Below, in pieces: positions 8,983 through 17,244 of a DNA stretch of 64,000 nucleotides; within the stretch, counting starts at the first letter, position 1, and the number at the start of each line of letters is the position of its first letter. Source of the DNA: Nibribacter roseus (GTDB lineage: Bacteria > Bacteroidota > Bacteroidia > Cytophagales > Hymenobacteraceae); contig NZ_JBHSYQ010000016.1 in NCBI RefSeq assembly GCF_042662225.1, forward strand, positions 186,001-250,000, read 5' to 3'. The translations under genes and the position numbers were made by a program. The notes beneath the pieces are model-generated. The model had not been told where the DNA came from. It did no database searches and saw only the letters and a program-made list of their open reading frames with translations.

Positions 8983-9227
8983 AAGTCTTCAGAAACACTA
9001 TTTGGCGTCAAAGTTAAAGATATTGTTGAGCCTTAAGCTGCCATTTAAAAATTTAACCGCTGTGCTGCCTGTTACTGCTCAGCTTCTTTAGGCAAGATGC
9101 TTTCTACCGCTGAAAGGTTGCTTTATATGTTGCGGCAATACCGCCTCCCTTGTCCTCTTTTACAAATAGTTTTATTTTCTTTGTCGCTGGTTTTGGAGGT
9201 TTATTACAAATATTTAAGAAATTATAT

Positions 9228-10196
9228 ATGTCTGACCAGACGTTTTCCCCCGAGGTGCTGGACTTGTTGGAGCGCTTGCAGCAGAAGTATCGTCCCTTAG
9301 GGCAGGACTTGGCCGCTTACCTGGAGGGCCTCCTGTATTCTGACTTTGTCAACTACTGGGACTATATTCACCTGGACACCCTCTTAAGCCTGCAGACTCC
9401 CAGAACCAAAATTCCTGACGAGGAGATCTTTATCATGTACCACCAGATCACAGAGCTATACTTCAAACTCTGTTTGCATGAATATAAACAGATTGGTGAA
9501 AACGCTGCTCCTACTGCAGATTTCCTAATTTCCAGAATTGGACGCATAAACCGTTATTTTGAAAATCTGATTGATTCTTTTGACGTGATGGTAGATGGCA
9601 TGGACCCGAAGGAGTTTCTGAAGTTCCGGATGGCCCTGATGCCCGCCAGCGGTTTTCAGAGTGTGCAGTACCGCATGATAGAGATCTGCTCTACCGACCT
9701 TCGCAACCTCACCGACAAAGCCAAGCGCGAGGCTTTGGGTCAGCAAAGTACCCAAGAGGAAATGTTTGGCTGTATTTATTGGAAAGAAGGTGCCACCGAG
9801 GCGGCATCTGGCGCCAAAACCCTTACTCTTCTACAGTTTGAAGAAAAATATTCTGATCAGCTTATTCAACATGCCCGAGAGTACGGTCAAAAGAATGTGT
9901 GGGCGGTGTACCAAAGGCTTTCTCCGGAAGAACAGCAAAATGAAAAGCTGATTCGCCACCTCAAAGAGCTGGATAGCAATGTGAACGTGAATTGGCCGCT
10001 CATGCATTACAAATCAGCGGTGCGTTATCTGCAGAAAGACCCGGCCGTGATAGCGGCTACCGGTGGCACCAACTGGCAGAAGTATCTTCCCCCTAAGTTC
10101 CAGAAAAGAATATTTTACCCGCAAATCTGGTCAGACCAGGAAATAGCAAACTGGGGCAAGGGATGGGTGAACGATATAGTAGGCGAGGTTGATTGA
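9228..10196 (+). CDS. kynA: Tryptophan 2,3-dioxygenase
   Basis: Heme enzyme that opens the indole ring of L-tryptophan to N-formylkynurenine, the first step of the kynurenine pathway. The 322-residue product (ATG at 9228) has YSDFVNYWDYIHLDTLLSL, the FIMYHQITELYFKL helix with the substrate-contacting His at residue 72, FLKFRMALMPASGFQS, and WPLMHYKSAVRYL with the probable heme-ligand His near residue 260, followed by AATGGTNWQKYLPP. An upstream in-frame ATG (9150) would add a hydrophobic 26-residue extension not seen in this cytoplasmic family. No other kynurenine pathway gene is nearby. Confidence 0.94.
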   Translation: MSDQTFSPEVLDLLERLQQKYRPLGQDLAAYLEGLLYSDFVNYWDYIHLDTLLSLQTPRTKIPDEEIFIMYHQITELYFKLCLHEYKQIGENAAPTADFLISRIGRINRYFENLIDSFDVMVDGMDPKEFLKFRMALMPASGFQSVQYRMIEICSTDLRNLTDKAKREALGQQSTQEEMFGCIYWKEGATEAASGAKTLTLLQFEEKYSDQLIQHAREYGQKNVWAVYQRLSPEEQQNEKLIRHLKELDSNVNVNWPLMHYKSAVRYLQKDPAVIAATGGTNWQKYLPPKFQKRIFYPQIWSDQEIANWGKGWVNDIVGEVD

Positions 10197-10274
10197 TGAG
10201 AGAATGAATTATGGAGTGAATGATTTTTAATTGAGCTGCATAAAAATATCAATTCAACCATTGCCTCCAAGCAG

Positions 10275-10313
10275 TTTTGTTTTTTGCTTCTTTTTCAAAA
10301 AACAGCTCCAAAA
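10275..10313. repeat. PE3: intergenic palindromic element
   Basis: TTTTTTGCTTCTTTTTC and AAAAAACAGCTCCAAAA arms, 78 bp after the tryptophan dioxygenase stop. A degenerate copy of the family. Confidence 0.7.
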
Positions 10314-10352
10314 CGAATTTTCCTCTTGCTTCCATGGTTTCTGGAGGTAACG

Positions 10353-10360
10353 TATCTTTG
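10353..10360 (+). promoter_or_regulatory. Bacteroidota -7 box upstream of the FAD oxidoreductase gene
   Basis: TATCTTTG matches the TAnnTTTG box of Bacteroidota housekeeping promoters and lies 50 bp before the ATG at 10411. A well-spaced TTTG -33 box is not evident, so the call rests on one box. Confidence 0.5.
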
Positions 10361-10410
10361 CTTTAAGCAACACAACAACTGATTTAAGGCTAACTCCCTT
10401 ACTCCTGCAT

Positions 10411-11991
10411 ATGAAAAAAGAACTTGATTTGGTGCTTGCACCAGAGATTGCCTATGACTCTGCCCTATTAGAAACAGAGTTGTTGCGGCAAGCCGGTTTC
10501 TCCAAGTCAAACGAGACGGCTTATATCCATAAAATAAAAAGATCTATTGATGCCCGTGGCCGGGAGGTGAAAGTGAAAGTGCGGGCAGATGTGTACACAC
10601 AGGCTCCGGATCTTTCTACCATTTTACCAACTTACCACTACCCTTCTGTTAAGCCCGATGCCCCTACCGTTGTGATCGTAGGGGCCGGACCTGCCGGTTT
10701 TTTTGCCGCGCTGCGGTGCCTTGAGTTGGGGCTGAAGCCGGTAGTGCTGGAGCGCGGCAAAGACGTGCGTAGCCGCCGCCGCGATTTGGCTGCTATCAAC
10801 AAAGAGCATGTGGTGAACCCAGATTCAAATTACTGTTTTGGTGAAGGCGGAGCTGGCACTTATTCTGACGGAAAACTGTACACCCGCTCTAAAAAGAGGG
10901 GCGACGTGCAACGGGTATTGCAAATTCTGGTGCAGCATGGGGCAACTACAGACATTCTCTTTGATGCCCACCCGCATATTGGTACCAATAAATTACCTGT
11001 ATTGATCTCTCAAATAAGAGAATCAATTTTGCAGGCTGGCGGTGAAATACACTTTGACACCCGCGTCACCGATTTTGTGCTGGACCGCCAGCACATGAAA
11101 GGGGTTGTTACGGCTTCTGGCAAAACATTTGAGGGCGAAGCGGTTATTTTAGCCACCGGCCACTCAGCCCGCGACATCTATGAACTGCTCAATGACAAGA
11201 AAATACTGATCGAAGCAAAACCCTTCGCCATGGGCGTGCGGGTAGAGCACCAACAAAGTTTGATAGATAGAATTCAATATCACTGCGCCGACGGCAACCG
11301 AGGCGATTATCTGCCTGCCGCCAGTTACGCGCTGGTGCAACAGGTGGCATACAAAGGCCATGAGCGCGGGGTTTTCTCTTTCTGCATGTGCCCCGGAGGG
11401 TTCATAGTGCCAGCTGCCACCGCCCCCGGTGAAGTGGTTGTGAACGGAATGTCTCCTAGCCGCCGTGACTCCCGTTTCGCCAACTCAGGGATTGTGGTGG
11501 CAGTAAACCTGGAAGATATGGATTTGAAGCAGCACGGGCCTTTGGCTGGGCTTAGGTTGCAACAGGCCATGGAGCAAAAAGCTTGTGCTGTGGCGGGCGG
11601 TACTCAGGTGGCACCAGCCCAGCGTCTACAAGATTTTGTGAAAGGCAAAGTATCTTCCAGCCTGCTGGAGACTTCTTATCAACCAGGTCTGGCCAGCGTA
11701 GACATGCAGGAGGTATTGCCTCCCATGATTGGGCAAAGGTTGCGCGGCGGATTTCAGGAATTCGGCTACAAAATGAGAGGCTACCTGACCAATGAGGCGC
11801 AGATTGTAGGGGTTGAAAGCCGGACCTCCTCTCCTGTTCGTATTCCCAGAGACAAAGAGACGTTGCAGCACCCACAGATTAAAAATCTGTTTCCATGTGC
11901 CGAAGGTGCGGGTTACGCTGGTGGAATTGTATCGGCGGCCATGGATGGCGAACGCTGTGCGGAGCAGGTGGCTTTGCTTATCAAACGTTAA
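10411..11991 (+). CDS. FAD-dependent oxidoreductase (COG2509-type dehydrogenase)
   Basis: The 526-residue protein has an ~80-residue N-terminal domain (KIKRSIDARGREVKVKVRAD), then a dinucleotide-binding motif VVIVGAGPAGFFAAL with GxGxxG at 91-96 and the ERG acid end of the Rossmann unit, CFGEGGAGTYSDGKLYTR, the second FAD motif GEAVILATGHSARDIYELL, and CMCPGGFIVPAATAPGE. The C-terminus has CAEGAGYAGGIVSAAMDGERCAE, the FAD-closing motif. The overall plan is that of the widespread uncharacterised FAD-dependent dehydrogenases grouped in COG2509; the substrate is unknown. The CoA-binding gene follows on the same strand. Confidence 0.9.
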   Translation: MKKELDLVLAPEIAYDSALLETELLRQAGFSKSNETAYIHKIKRSIDARGREVKVKVRADVYTQAPDLSTILPTYHYPSVKPDAPTVVIVGAGPAGFFAALRCLELGLKPVVLERGKDVRSRRRDLAAINKEHVVNPDSNYCFGEGGAGTYSDGKLYTRSKKRGDVQRVLQILVQHGATTDILFDAHPHIGTNKLPVLISQIRESILQAGGEIHFDTRVTDFVLDRQHMKGVVTASGKTFEGEAVILATGHSARDIYELLNDKKILIEAKPFAMGVRVEHQQSLIDRIQYHCADGNRGDYLPAASYALVQQVAYKGHERGVFSFCMCPGGFIVPAATAPGEVVVNGMSPSRRDSRFANSGIVVAVNLEDMDLKQHGPLAGLRLQQAMEQKACAVAGGTQVAPAQRLQDFVKGKVSSSLLETSYQPGLASVDMQEVLPPMIGQRLRGGFQEFGYKMRGYLTNEAQIVGVESRTSSPVRIPRDKETLQHPQIKNLFPCAEGAGYAGGIVSAAMDGERCAEQVALLIKR

Positions 11992-12035
11992 CTTATCTTC
12001 ATCAAACAAGTATAAATACTTAGCAGGCATAACTG

Positions 12036-12068
12036 TTTTAGGCCTGTTTTAAGAAAAATAGCCCAAAA
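12036..12068. repeat. PE4: palindromic element abutting a start codon
   Basis: TTTTAGGCCTGTTTT, loop AAG, then AAAAATAGCCCAAAA; close to the family consensus. It ends 2 bp before the ATG (12071) of the CoA-binding gene, so the whole 5' leader just before translation start is this element. Confidence 0.88.
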
Positions 12069-12070
12069 AG

Positions 12071-12430
12071 ATGAAAAAGACAGTGGTAGTTGGGGCGTCT
12101 GATAACCCCACCCGTTATAGTTATAAAGCCGTGCACCAGCTTAAACGCTCGGGGCATGAGGTAATTCCGGTGGGTATAAAAAAAGGGGAAGTGGCTGGTT
12201 TACCTATAGAAACTGAAAAGCCAGAGGTAGAAGGCGTAGACACCGTTACTTTATACGTGGGGCCGCAGAATCAACCCAGCTGGTATGACTACATCCTTTC
12301 CCTGAAACCCAAGCGTATCATTTTCAACCCCGGCACAGAAAACATAGAGCTGGAGCGCAAGGCAAAGGAACAGAACATAGAGCCTGTGTACGGCTGCACC
12401 TTAGTTATGCTCTCTATCGGGAATTACTAA
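12071..12430 (+). CDS. CoA-binding domain protein
   Basis: A 119-residue single-domain Rossmann protein: KTVVVGASDNPTRYSYKAVHQL at residues 3-24, VIPVGIKKGEVAGLP, VDTVTLYVG, and KRIIFNPGTEN--LE--A. This is the CoA_binding family (YccU-like), known to bind CoA but with no settled role. The start is fixed by the ATG immediately after PE4. It probably shares a transcript with the upstream FAD gene (79-bp gap). Confidence 0.92.
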   Translation: MKKTVVVGASDNPTRYSYKAVHQLKRSGHEVIPVGIKKGEVAGLPIETEKPEVEGVDTVTLYVGPQNQPSWYDYILSLKPKRIIFNPGTENIELERKAKEQNIEPVYGCTLVMLSIGNY

Positions 12431-12464
12431 AGAATCACTAAAAAATATTAATAGAATCAGCTCT

Positions 12465-12506
12465 GCTGTTTTCGGTCTGTTTTAAGAAAATCAGGCTGAA
12501 AACAGC
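12465..12506. repeat. PE5: intergenic palindromic element
   Basis: GCTGTTTTCGGTCTGTTTT, loop AAG, then AAAATCAGGCTGAAAACAGC; the outer GCTGTTTTC/GAAAACAGC pair extends the stem. It follows the CoA-binding gene by 34 bp. Confidence 0.85.
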
Positions 12507-12656
12507 ATTTTTTGTTTACCCTGTTTTCTCCCTTTTCTGCAGGCGCTGCTTGTTTTGCTAATGATAAGCTCTCTTATTAGATAGCAGTGTTCACTTTTTA
12601 AATTTATTTTATTTCTCTATTCCTATTGAGAATCTCAAAATCAACCTGCCTAAAAT

Positions 12657-12686
12657 TTTGATTATTATATGAAATTTATATATTTG
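12657..12686 (+). promoter_or_regulatory. Promoter of the T9SS cargo gene
   Basis: TTTG at 12657-12660, 18-bp spacer, then TATATTTG at 12679-12686: a complete Bacteroidota TTTG-N18-TAnnTTTG promoter. It implies a leader of roughly 140 nt before the ATG at 12838. Confidence 0.75.
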
Positions 12687-12702
12687 TGCAATCGATTGTA
12701 CA
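12685..12702. promoter_or_regulatory. Operator-like palindrome overlapping the promoter
   Basis: TGTGCAATCGATTGTACA is an 18-bp palindrome with one mismatched pair and a central CG, the layout of LacI/GalR-family operators. It overlaps the last two bases of the -7 box and the expected transcription start, where a repressor would block initiation. A second small palindrome (TTTTGCGCAAAT, 12704-12715) and a half-site-like CAATCGAAAATCG (12719-12731) follow. No LacI-type gene is in the window. Confidence 0.5.
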
Positions 12703-12837
12703 TTTTGCGCAAATAAACAATCGAAAATCGTAAACTTGGTCCTCCACTGGAAGAACTTAGTGGTGCTATGGTTTGCATGATATTGATTTATACCTCTAGA
12801 TATTACATTCTAATTTTTACCTCTAACAAACAGTACC

Positions 12838-13896
12838 ATGAAGAAAAACTTACCCGCAGTAAAAACAAGTTTCAGGATGATGCTCAGCAGAAGCGCCAAA
12901 ACTTTGGCAGTGGCAGGCTTTTTAGGACTTGGATTCTCCAGTACAGCATCAGCACAATGGATGGTGTATAAAGCAAATGAATTGCCAAATGCTACCTCAG
13001 AAAATGTTTTCAAAACGGCAAGTGTAAATATTGCGGCAGGTCAGCCAAGTGACAGCCCTGTTATAGTAGAATCTGAGAATTCCATTGTAGCGGACCCAGA
13101 TGACGCCACCAACAAACTTTTGAGGTTTAGAATAGAGAGCCTTCCGCACCATAGCTTTTTGTGGCGCCAAGATTTAACAGATCCCACCTCGGCGGCTACT
13201 GTAGTGGTGCGAGCCAAAGGTATGGCAGACATTGAAAGAGCTTTTGAGCTGGATTTAGACTTTGGCGGGCTTAGAGAAACCATCTACATCATCAATCCTA
13301 CTGAGGAAAATGCTAACGGTAAGATTACCTTCAACGAAGCACGGAAGTCTAACTCAGAGTTGAGCAATATGGAATTAGCCATCAACCCCACCGAATGGCA
13401 CACCTATCGCTTCACAAAAGATGGGAATGCGGTGAAAGTTTATATAGATGAAAACAATACGCCTGCTTTTGAAGTTACAACACCAACCTCTACTTCCGGT
13501 AGAAGCTATTTCAGAATTGGAGACGGGTCTAGCGGACAAGCCAATGGTTCTTTCATTGACTGGATTGTCTGGGATGTTTCTGGGGCTTATACTCCAGAGC
13601 AAAGAGCCGTTCCGGGCGCTGATGTACTTTTTGTTAAAGGAGACATGGAAAAAGCCGGCAGATTAACTGTTTTCCCTAACCCCACCACTGACCGTTTTGC
13701 AGTAAGCCACCCTGCGGCCCGTAAAGGTGCTACCATTGAAGTGTATGCCGCCAATGGTTTAAAAGTTGGAACCATTGCCACAGATCAAGGCGCTACTTCT
13801 ACTAATTTAGATTTGGGTACTAAAGACAATGGCCTTTATACAATAGTATACACAGACGGTACTCAGCGCAGCTCTTCCAGAATCATTAAGAGATAA
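12838..13896 (+). CDS. T9SS type A sorting domain-containing secreted protein
   Basis: The 352-residue product has a long signal peptide (residues 1-39, ending STASAQ), a beta-rich central region of about 230 residues that resembles a concanavalin/LamG-like jelly roll (NKLLRFRIESLPHHSFLWRQDL ... EWHTYRFTKDGNAVKVYID ... GSFIDWIVWDVSGAYTPEQ), and a C-terminal Por secretion tail from about residue 275 (RLTVFPNPTTDRFAVSHP) ending in SSSRIIKR. The tail directs export through the type IX system and usually cell-surface attachment. The ligand or substrate is unknown; single jelly-roll cargo often binds carbohydrate, which the LacI-like operator upstream would fit. That is inference. Confidence 0.88.
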   Translation: MKKNLPAVKTSFRMMLSRSAKTLAVAGFLGLGFSSTASAQWMVYKANELPNATSENVFKTASVNIAAGQPSDSPVIVESENSIVADPDDATNKLLRFRIESLPHHSFLWRQDLTDPTSAATVVVRAKGMADIERAFELDLDFGGLRETIYIINPTEENANGKITFNEARKSNSELSNMELAINPTEWHTYRFTKDGNAVKVYIDENNTPAFEVTTPTSTSGRSYFRIGDGSSGQANGSFIDWIVWDVSGAYTPEQRAVPGADVLFVKGDMEKAGRLTVFPNPTTDRFAVSHPAARKGATIEVYAANGLKVGTIATDQGATSTNLDLGTKDNGLYTIVYTDGTQRSSSRIIKR

Positions 13897-13926
13897 GCGT
13901 CTTTACATTGATTAGAAACTATCAAA

Positions 13927-13966
13927 AGCTACGTCACCACCCGGTGGCGTGGCTTTTTTATTTATT
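13927..13966 (+). terminator. Intrinsic terminator of the T9SS cargo gene
   Basis: AGCTACGTCACC / GGTGGCGTGGCT stem (with G-U pairs in RNA) around an ACCC loop, followed by a T-rich tract, 30 bp after the stop codon. Confidence 0.8.
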
Positions 13967-14104
13967 TTTTCGGCCTCTCAGAATCTAGCATGTTTCCTAA
14001 CTGGGGGTTTGCTTAAAGAGCCGTAATACAAGTGGTTAAGATGGAGGAGAATGTAAACCTCTTAACATTTGCTTTTCTACCGGAACATTAAACTTCGCTG
14101 TTCG

Positions 14105-14138
14105 TTCTTTAAGTATTATAGTATTTACACTATGTTTG
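14105..14138 (+). promoter_or_regulatory. Probable promoter of the mnh (Mrp) operon
   Basis: TATGTTTG at 14131-14138 fits TAnnTTTG exactly; TTCTTT lies 20 bp upstream in place of TTTG. The box is 32 bp before the first ATG (14171), and the gap to the T9SS gene contains a terminator, so the operon must start here. Confidence 0.6.
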
Positions 14139-14170
14139 GGTAAAACGCCTGATATATTTAATATGGTTGT

Positions 14171-16477
14171 ATGCTTCTAGCTATACTTTCTGGGTTTATT
14201 CTTGCCATTTTACTTCCTCTGCTTAAAAATATTCTGAGAGGAGGGCTGTTCATCCTGCTCTCTGCCTTGCCCCTCTCCCTTTTTGTTTATTTTCTATCAT
14301 GGTTGCCAGAGGTGAAGGCAGGTGGTGATTTGCTTTTCTCTTACCAGTGGGTTCCTTCGGCCAATGTCAACCTTAGTTTCCAGCTTGACGGTTTGGCCAT
14401 GTTGTTTTGCTTGCTCATTACAGGCATTGGCTCACTTGTATTTATTTACACGTCCTCCTATTTGAAAGGTCATCCGTACCTAGGCAGGTTTTATGGGTAC
14501 CTTAGCATGTTTATGGCCTCTATGTTGGGTCTTGTGCTGTCTGACAACCTCCTTCTAATTTTCATTTTCTGGGAGTTAACCAGTATCAGCTCATTCTTTC
14601 TCATTGGTTTCAACAATGACAGCGAGGCATCTAGAAAATCAGCTTTATTAGCGCTGAGCATTACCGGTATTGGTGGCTTATTTTTACTTGTTGGTTTTGT
14701 GTTGTTAAACCAGGCTGGTGGGCATTACAGCTTCACCGCACTATTGAATTCATCTCCAGACCTGGCCTCTCACCCCATGTACGGCTGGATTCTTTTTTTC
14801 CTCTTCATAGGGGCATTCACGAAATCAGCACAGTTCCCGTTTCATTTCTGGCTTCCCGGAGCCATGAAGGCCCCCACCCCTGTTTCTACTTATCTGCATT
14901 CTGCCACCATGGTAAAGGCGGGTATTTATTTGTTGGCAAGGTTTACCCCTGTGTTAGGAGAAACTGTCTGGTGGAACGGAACACTTACCCTGGTAGGTGG
15001 CGTCACTATGCTCTATGCCGTGATACATGCTCTTTTCAGAATAGATCTGAAAGGAATTTTAGCATATTCAACTATTTCTGCTTTAGGTTTGATCGTGTTC
15101 CTGTTGGGTATTGGTACACCTGAGTCTTTGTTAGCGGCAACAGTATTTATTTTAGTACATGCTTTATATAAAGCCACCCTGTTCCTGGTTACCGGAATAA
15201 TTGACCACGAAACCGGCACCCGTGATGTAACCCGATTGGCAGGACTTAATAAAGTGATGCTGCCAGTAGGCATAGCCGCTTTTATGGCTGCTCTTTCCAA
15301 CGCTGGTATTCCGCCCACTTTCGGGTTTCTTGGTAAAGACCTTATCTATGACGCCACCCTGCGTAGTGGTAGTTTGTTTGTGCTGTTAACTGGCGCCGCA
15401 GTTGTGACTAATATCTGTCTATTGTTCACGGGTTTTAAGGCTGGTATAAGTCCGTTTGTTGGTCCGTTGCCCCAAGAGTTTAAGCAGGTGCATTTGCCGA
15501 GCCCACTCATGTGGATTCCGCCCTTATTGCTGGCTTCGTGCGGCATTGTTTTTGGCTTATTCCCTTTTCTTATTGAGGGGAGTTTATTGGTGCCAGCGGT
15601 CTCGTCTCTGCTCTCCACTGCCCCAGACTTTCATTTGCAGCTATGGCATGGGTTTAACATAATACTACTGCTAAGCACCATTACCATAGGGTCTGGAATA
15701 TTCCTGTTCTACTACTTACAATCATCTGAAAGTAAATTAGCGTGGGTTTCTCGTTTTGAGCCTTTTTCTCCTAAATCGGTTTTGGTGGGGATGGCGAAAG
15801 GATTTGCTCTGTTTTCTGCGGCATGGACTAATTTATGGCAGAACGGTAAATTACGGCATTATGTATTTACGATCATGGCTTTTCTGACCGTCTTGCTGGC
15901 CGTGAGATTCTTACAAGGCATAAGGTTGAACCTTAACCTTCAATCTTTGTCTGATCTTGCTTTCTATGATGTAGCCGTTCTCCTTATCATGGCCACCTCT
16001 ATTCTCTTCGCTGTCTTTACCAAGTCCAGGTTACAGGCCTTGGCCTCAGTTGGTGTTATGGGATTCTGCATCTGTCTTATATTCCTGTTCTACTCGGCCC
16101 CAGATTTGGCCATGACCCAATTCTCTATAGACACACTCACCGTTATTTTGTTTGTGTTGGTGTTGCAGAAACTTCCGGGGTACATTAAAGAAGAGTCTAA
16201 GGCTATTATGTGGCGCGACGGAATACTGGCTTTTTGCTTTGGTACCTTAATCTGTATACTGGCTCTGGAAGTGCTGCAGGAGCCATTACATCGTGAAATA
16301 TCTAAATACTACGCAGAGAACGCGTATACCATGGCCAAAGGAAAAAATGTGGTAAATGTGATTCTGGTGGATTTCAGAGGATTTGACACCATGGTAGAAA
16401 TTACTGTTTTAGCCATTGCGGCTTTAGGAGTGAGCGGACTGTTGAGGCTAAGTACAAGAAAACCTGAAAACAAATAG
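14171..16477 (+). CDS. mnhA: Mrp Na+/H+ antiporter subunit A
   Basis: Largest subunit of the multi-subunit Mrp antiporter, homologous to complex I NuoL. The 768-residue protein is a chain of transmembrane helices; the proton_antipo_M region carries FWELTSISSFFLIGFNND, AFTKSAQFPFHFWLPGAMKAPTPVSTYLHSATMVKAGIYLLARF and LHA-YKATLFLVTG with the conserved Lys and Glu residues. After about residue 590 come the DUF4040 segment (YSAPDLAMTQFSIDTLTVILFVLVL) and a C-terminal MnhB-like stretch (VNVILVDFRGFDTMVEITVLAIAALG). The length is a little below the ~800 usual for MnhA. First gene of a seven-gene operon with spacings of 1 bp or overlaps. Confidence 0.96.
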   Translation: MLLAILSGFILAILLPLLKNILRGGLFILLSALPLSLFVYFLSWLPEVKAGGDLLFSYQWVPSANVNLSFQLDGLAMLFCLLITGIGSLVFIYTSSYLKGHPYLGRFYGYLSMFMASMLGLVLSDNLLLIFIFWELTSISSFFLIGFNNDSEASRKSALLALSITGIGGLFLLVGFVLLNQAGGHYSFTALLNSSPDLASHPMYGWILFFLFIGAFTKSAQFPFHFWLPGAMKAPTPVSTYLHSATMVKAGIYLLARFTPVLGETVWWNGTLTLVGGVTMLYAVIHALFRIDLKGILAYSTISALGLIVFLLGIGTPESLLAATVFILVHALYKATLFLVTGIIDHETGTRDVTRLAGLNKVMLPVGIAAFMAALSNAGIPPTFGFLGKDLIYDATLRSGSLFVLLTGAAVVTNICLLFTGFKAGISPFVGPLPQEFKQVHLPSPLMWIPPLLLASCGIVFGLFPFLIEGSLLVPAVSSLLSTAPDFHLQLWHGFNIILLLSTITIGSGIFLFYYLQSSESKLAWVSRFEPFSPKSVLVGMAKGFALFSAAWTNLWQNGKLRHYVFTIMAFLTVLLAVRFLQGIRLNLNLQSLSDLAFYDVAVLLIMATSILFAVFTKSRLQALASVGVMGFCICLIFLFYSAPDLAMTQFSIDTLTVILFVLVLQKLPGYIKEESKAIMWRDGILAFCFGTLICILALEVLQEPLHREISKYYAENAYTMAKGKNVVNVILVDFRGFDTMVEITVLAIAALGVSGLLRLSTRKPENK

Positions 16478-16478
16478 T

Positions 16479-16889
16479 ATGAGATCATTGATATTTAGAA
16501 CTGCTGCGGGTTATCTTCTTCCCATTTTGCTGCTGTTTTCAGTCTTCATCTTGCTGAGGGGACATTATTTGCCTGGCGGGGGGTTTGTGGGAGGCCTTAT
16601 AGCTTCTATTGCGTTTGTGCTGCACTCTATTGCCAATGGCATTGAGAACACAAAGAAGATTTTTAAGTTTCACCCCAGAATTTTGATGCCGATGGGCTTA
16701 TGCCTGTCTTTGTTCAGTGGTTTGTCACCCTTACTGGTGAACAAGCCTTTTATGACCGGGTTGTGGTTTAAAGAACCTTTCCCGGTGATAGGTATGGTAG
16801 GCTCAGCTCTTTTCTTTGATATAGGGGTATATTTAGTGGTGATAGGCGTGGTGCTAACAATCATCTTTACTATTCTGGAAAGTATCTGA
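16479..16889 (+). CDS. mnhB: Mrp Na+/H+ antiporter subunit B
   Basis: A 136-residue MnhB/MrpB protein with about four transmembrane helices. It has the family's RTAAGYLLPILLLFSVFILLRGHYLPGGGFVGGLI opening (the G-H-PGGGF motif) and a DIGVYLVVIGVVLTII ending. It follows mnhA after 1 bp and is required with the other six subunits for a functional antiporter. Confidence 0.95.
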   Translation: MRSLIFRTAAGYLLPILLLFSVFILLRGHYLPGGGFVGGLIASIAFVLHSIANGIENTKKIFKFHPRILMPMGLCLSLFSGLSPLLVNKPFMTGLWFKEPFPVIGMVGSALFFDIGVYLVVIGVVLTIIFTILESI

Positions 16890-16890
16890 T

Positions 16891-17244
16891 ATGGAAATTT
16901 TACTATCCTTTATCACTGGCTTTCTGTATGCTTCAGGCATTTACTTAATGCTCCGCCGAAGCCTTGTGAAGATGATTTTAGGGTTGATTTTACTGGGTAA
17001 TGGTGCGAACATGCTTATCTTCCTTTTAGGGCGGATGGTGAAGGGAGAGCCACCCATCATTCCGGATGCGGCCAAAACCTTAGCCGGAATTTATGCAGAC
17101 CCAGTGCCGCAGGCTCTTATTCTTACGGCTATTGTTATAAGTTTTGGTTTGCAGGCTTTTGCCATTATTCTGATGGAGCGTGCTTATAAATTTGTTCAGA
17201 CAGATGACCTGGACCAAATGAATTCAACAGAAGAAGATATATGA
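16891..17244 (+). CDS. mnhC: Mrp Na+/H+ antiporter subunit C
   Basis: A 117-residue NuoK-like subunit with three transmembrane helices: GFLYASGIYLMLRRSLVKMILGLILLGNGANMLIFL, then ADPVPQALILTAIVISFGLQAFAIIL, the most conserved stretch of MnhC/NuoK proteins. It starts 1 bp after mnhB and its end overlaps mnhD by 4 bp. Confidence 0.95.
   Translation: MEILLSFITGFLYASGIYLMLRRSLVKMILGLILLGNGANMLIFLLGRMVKGEPPIIPDAAKTLAGIYADPVPQALILTAIVISFGLQAFAIILMERAYKFVQTDDLDQMNSTEEDI

Noticed and set aside
10192..10240. A further heptamer array after the tryptophan dioxygenase gene
   Set aside because: GAATGAA, TTATGGA, GTGAATG hints at a 7-bp period, but the word is too degenerate and there is no partner arm.
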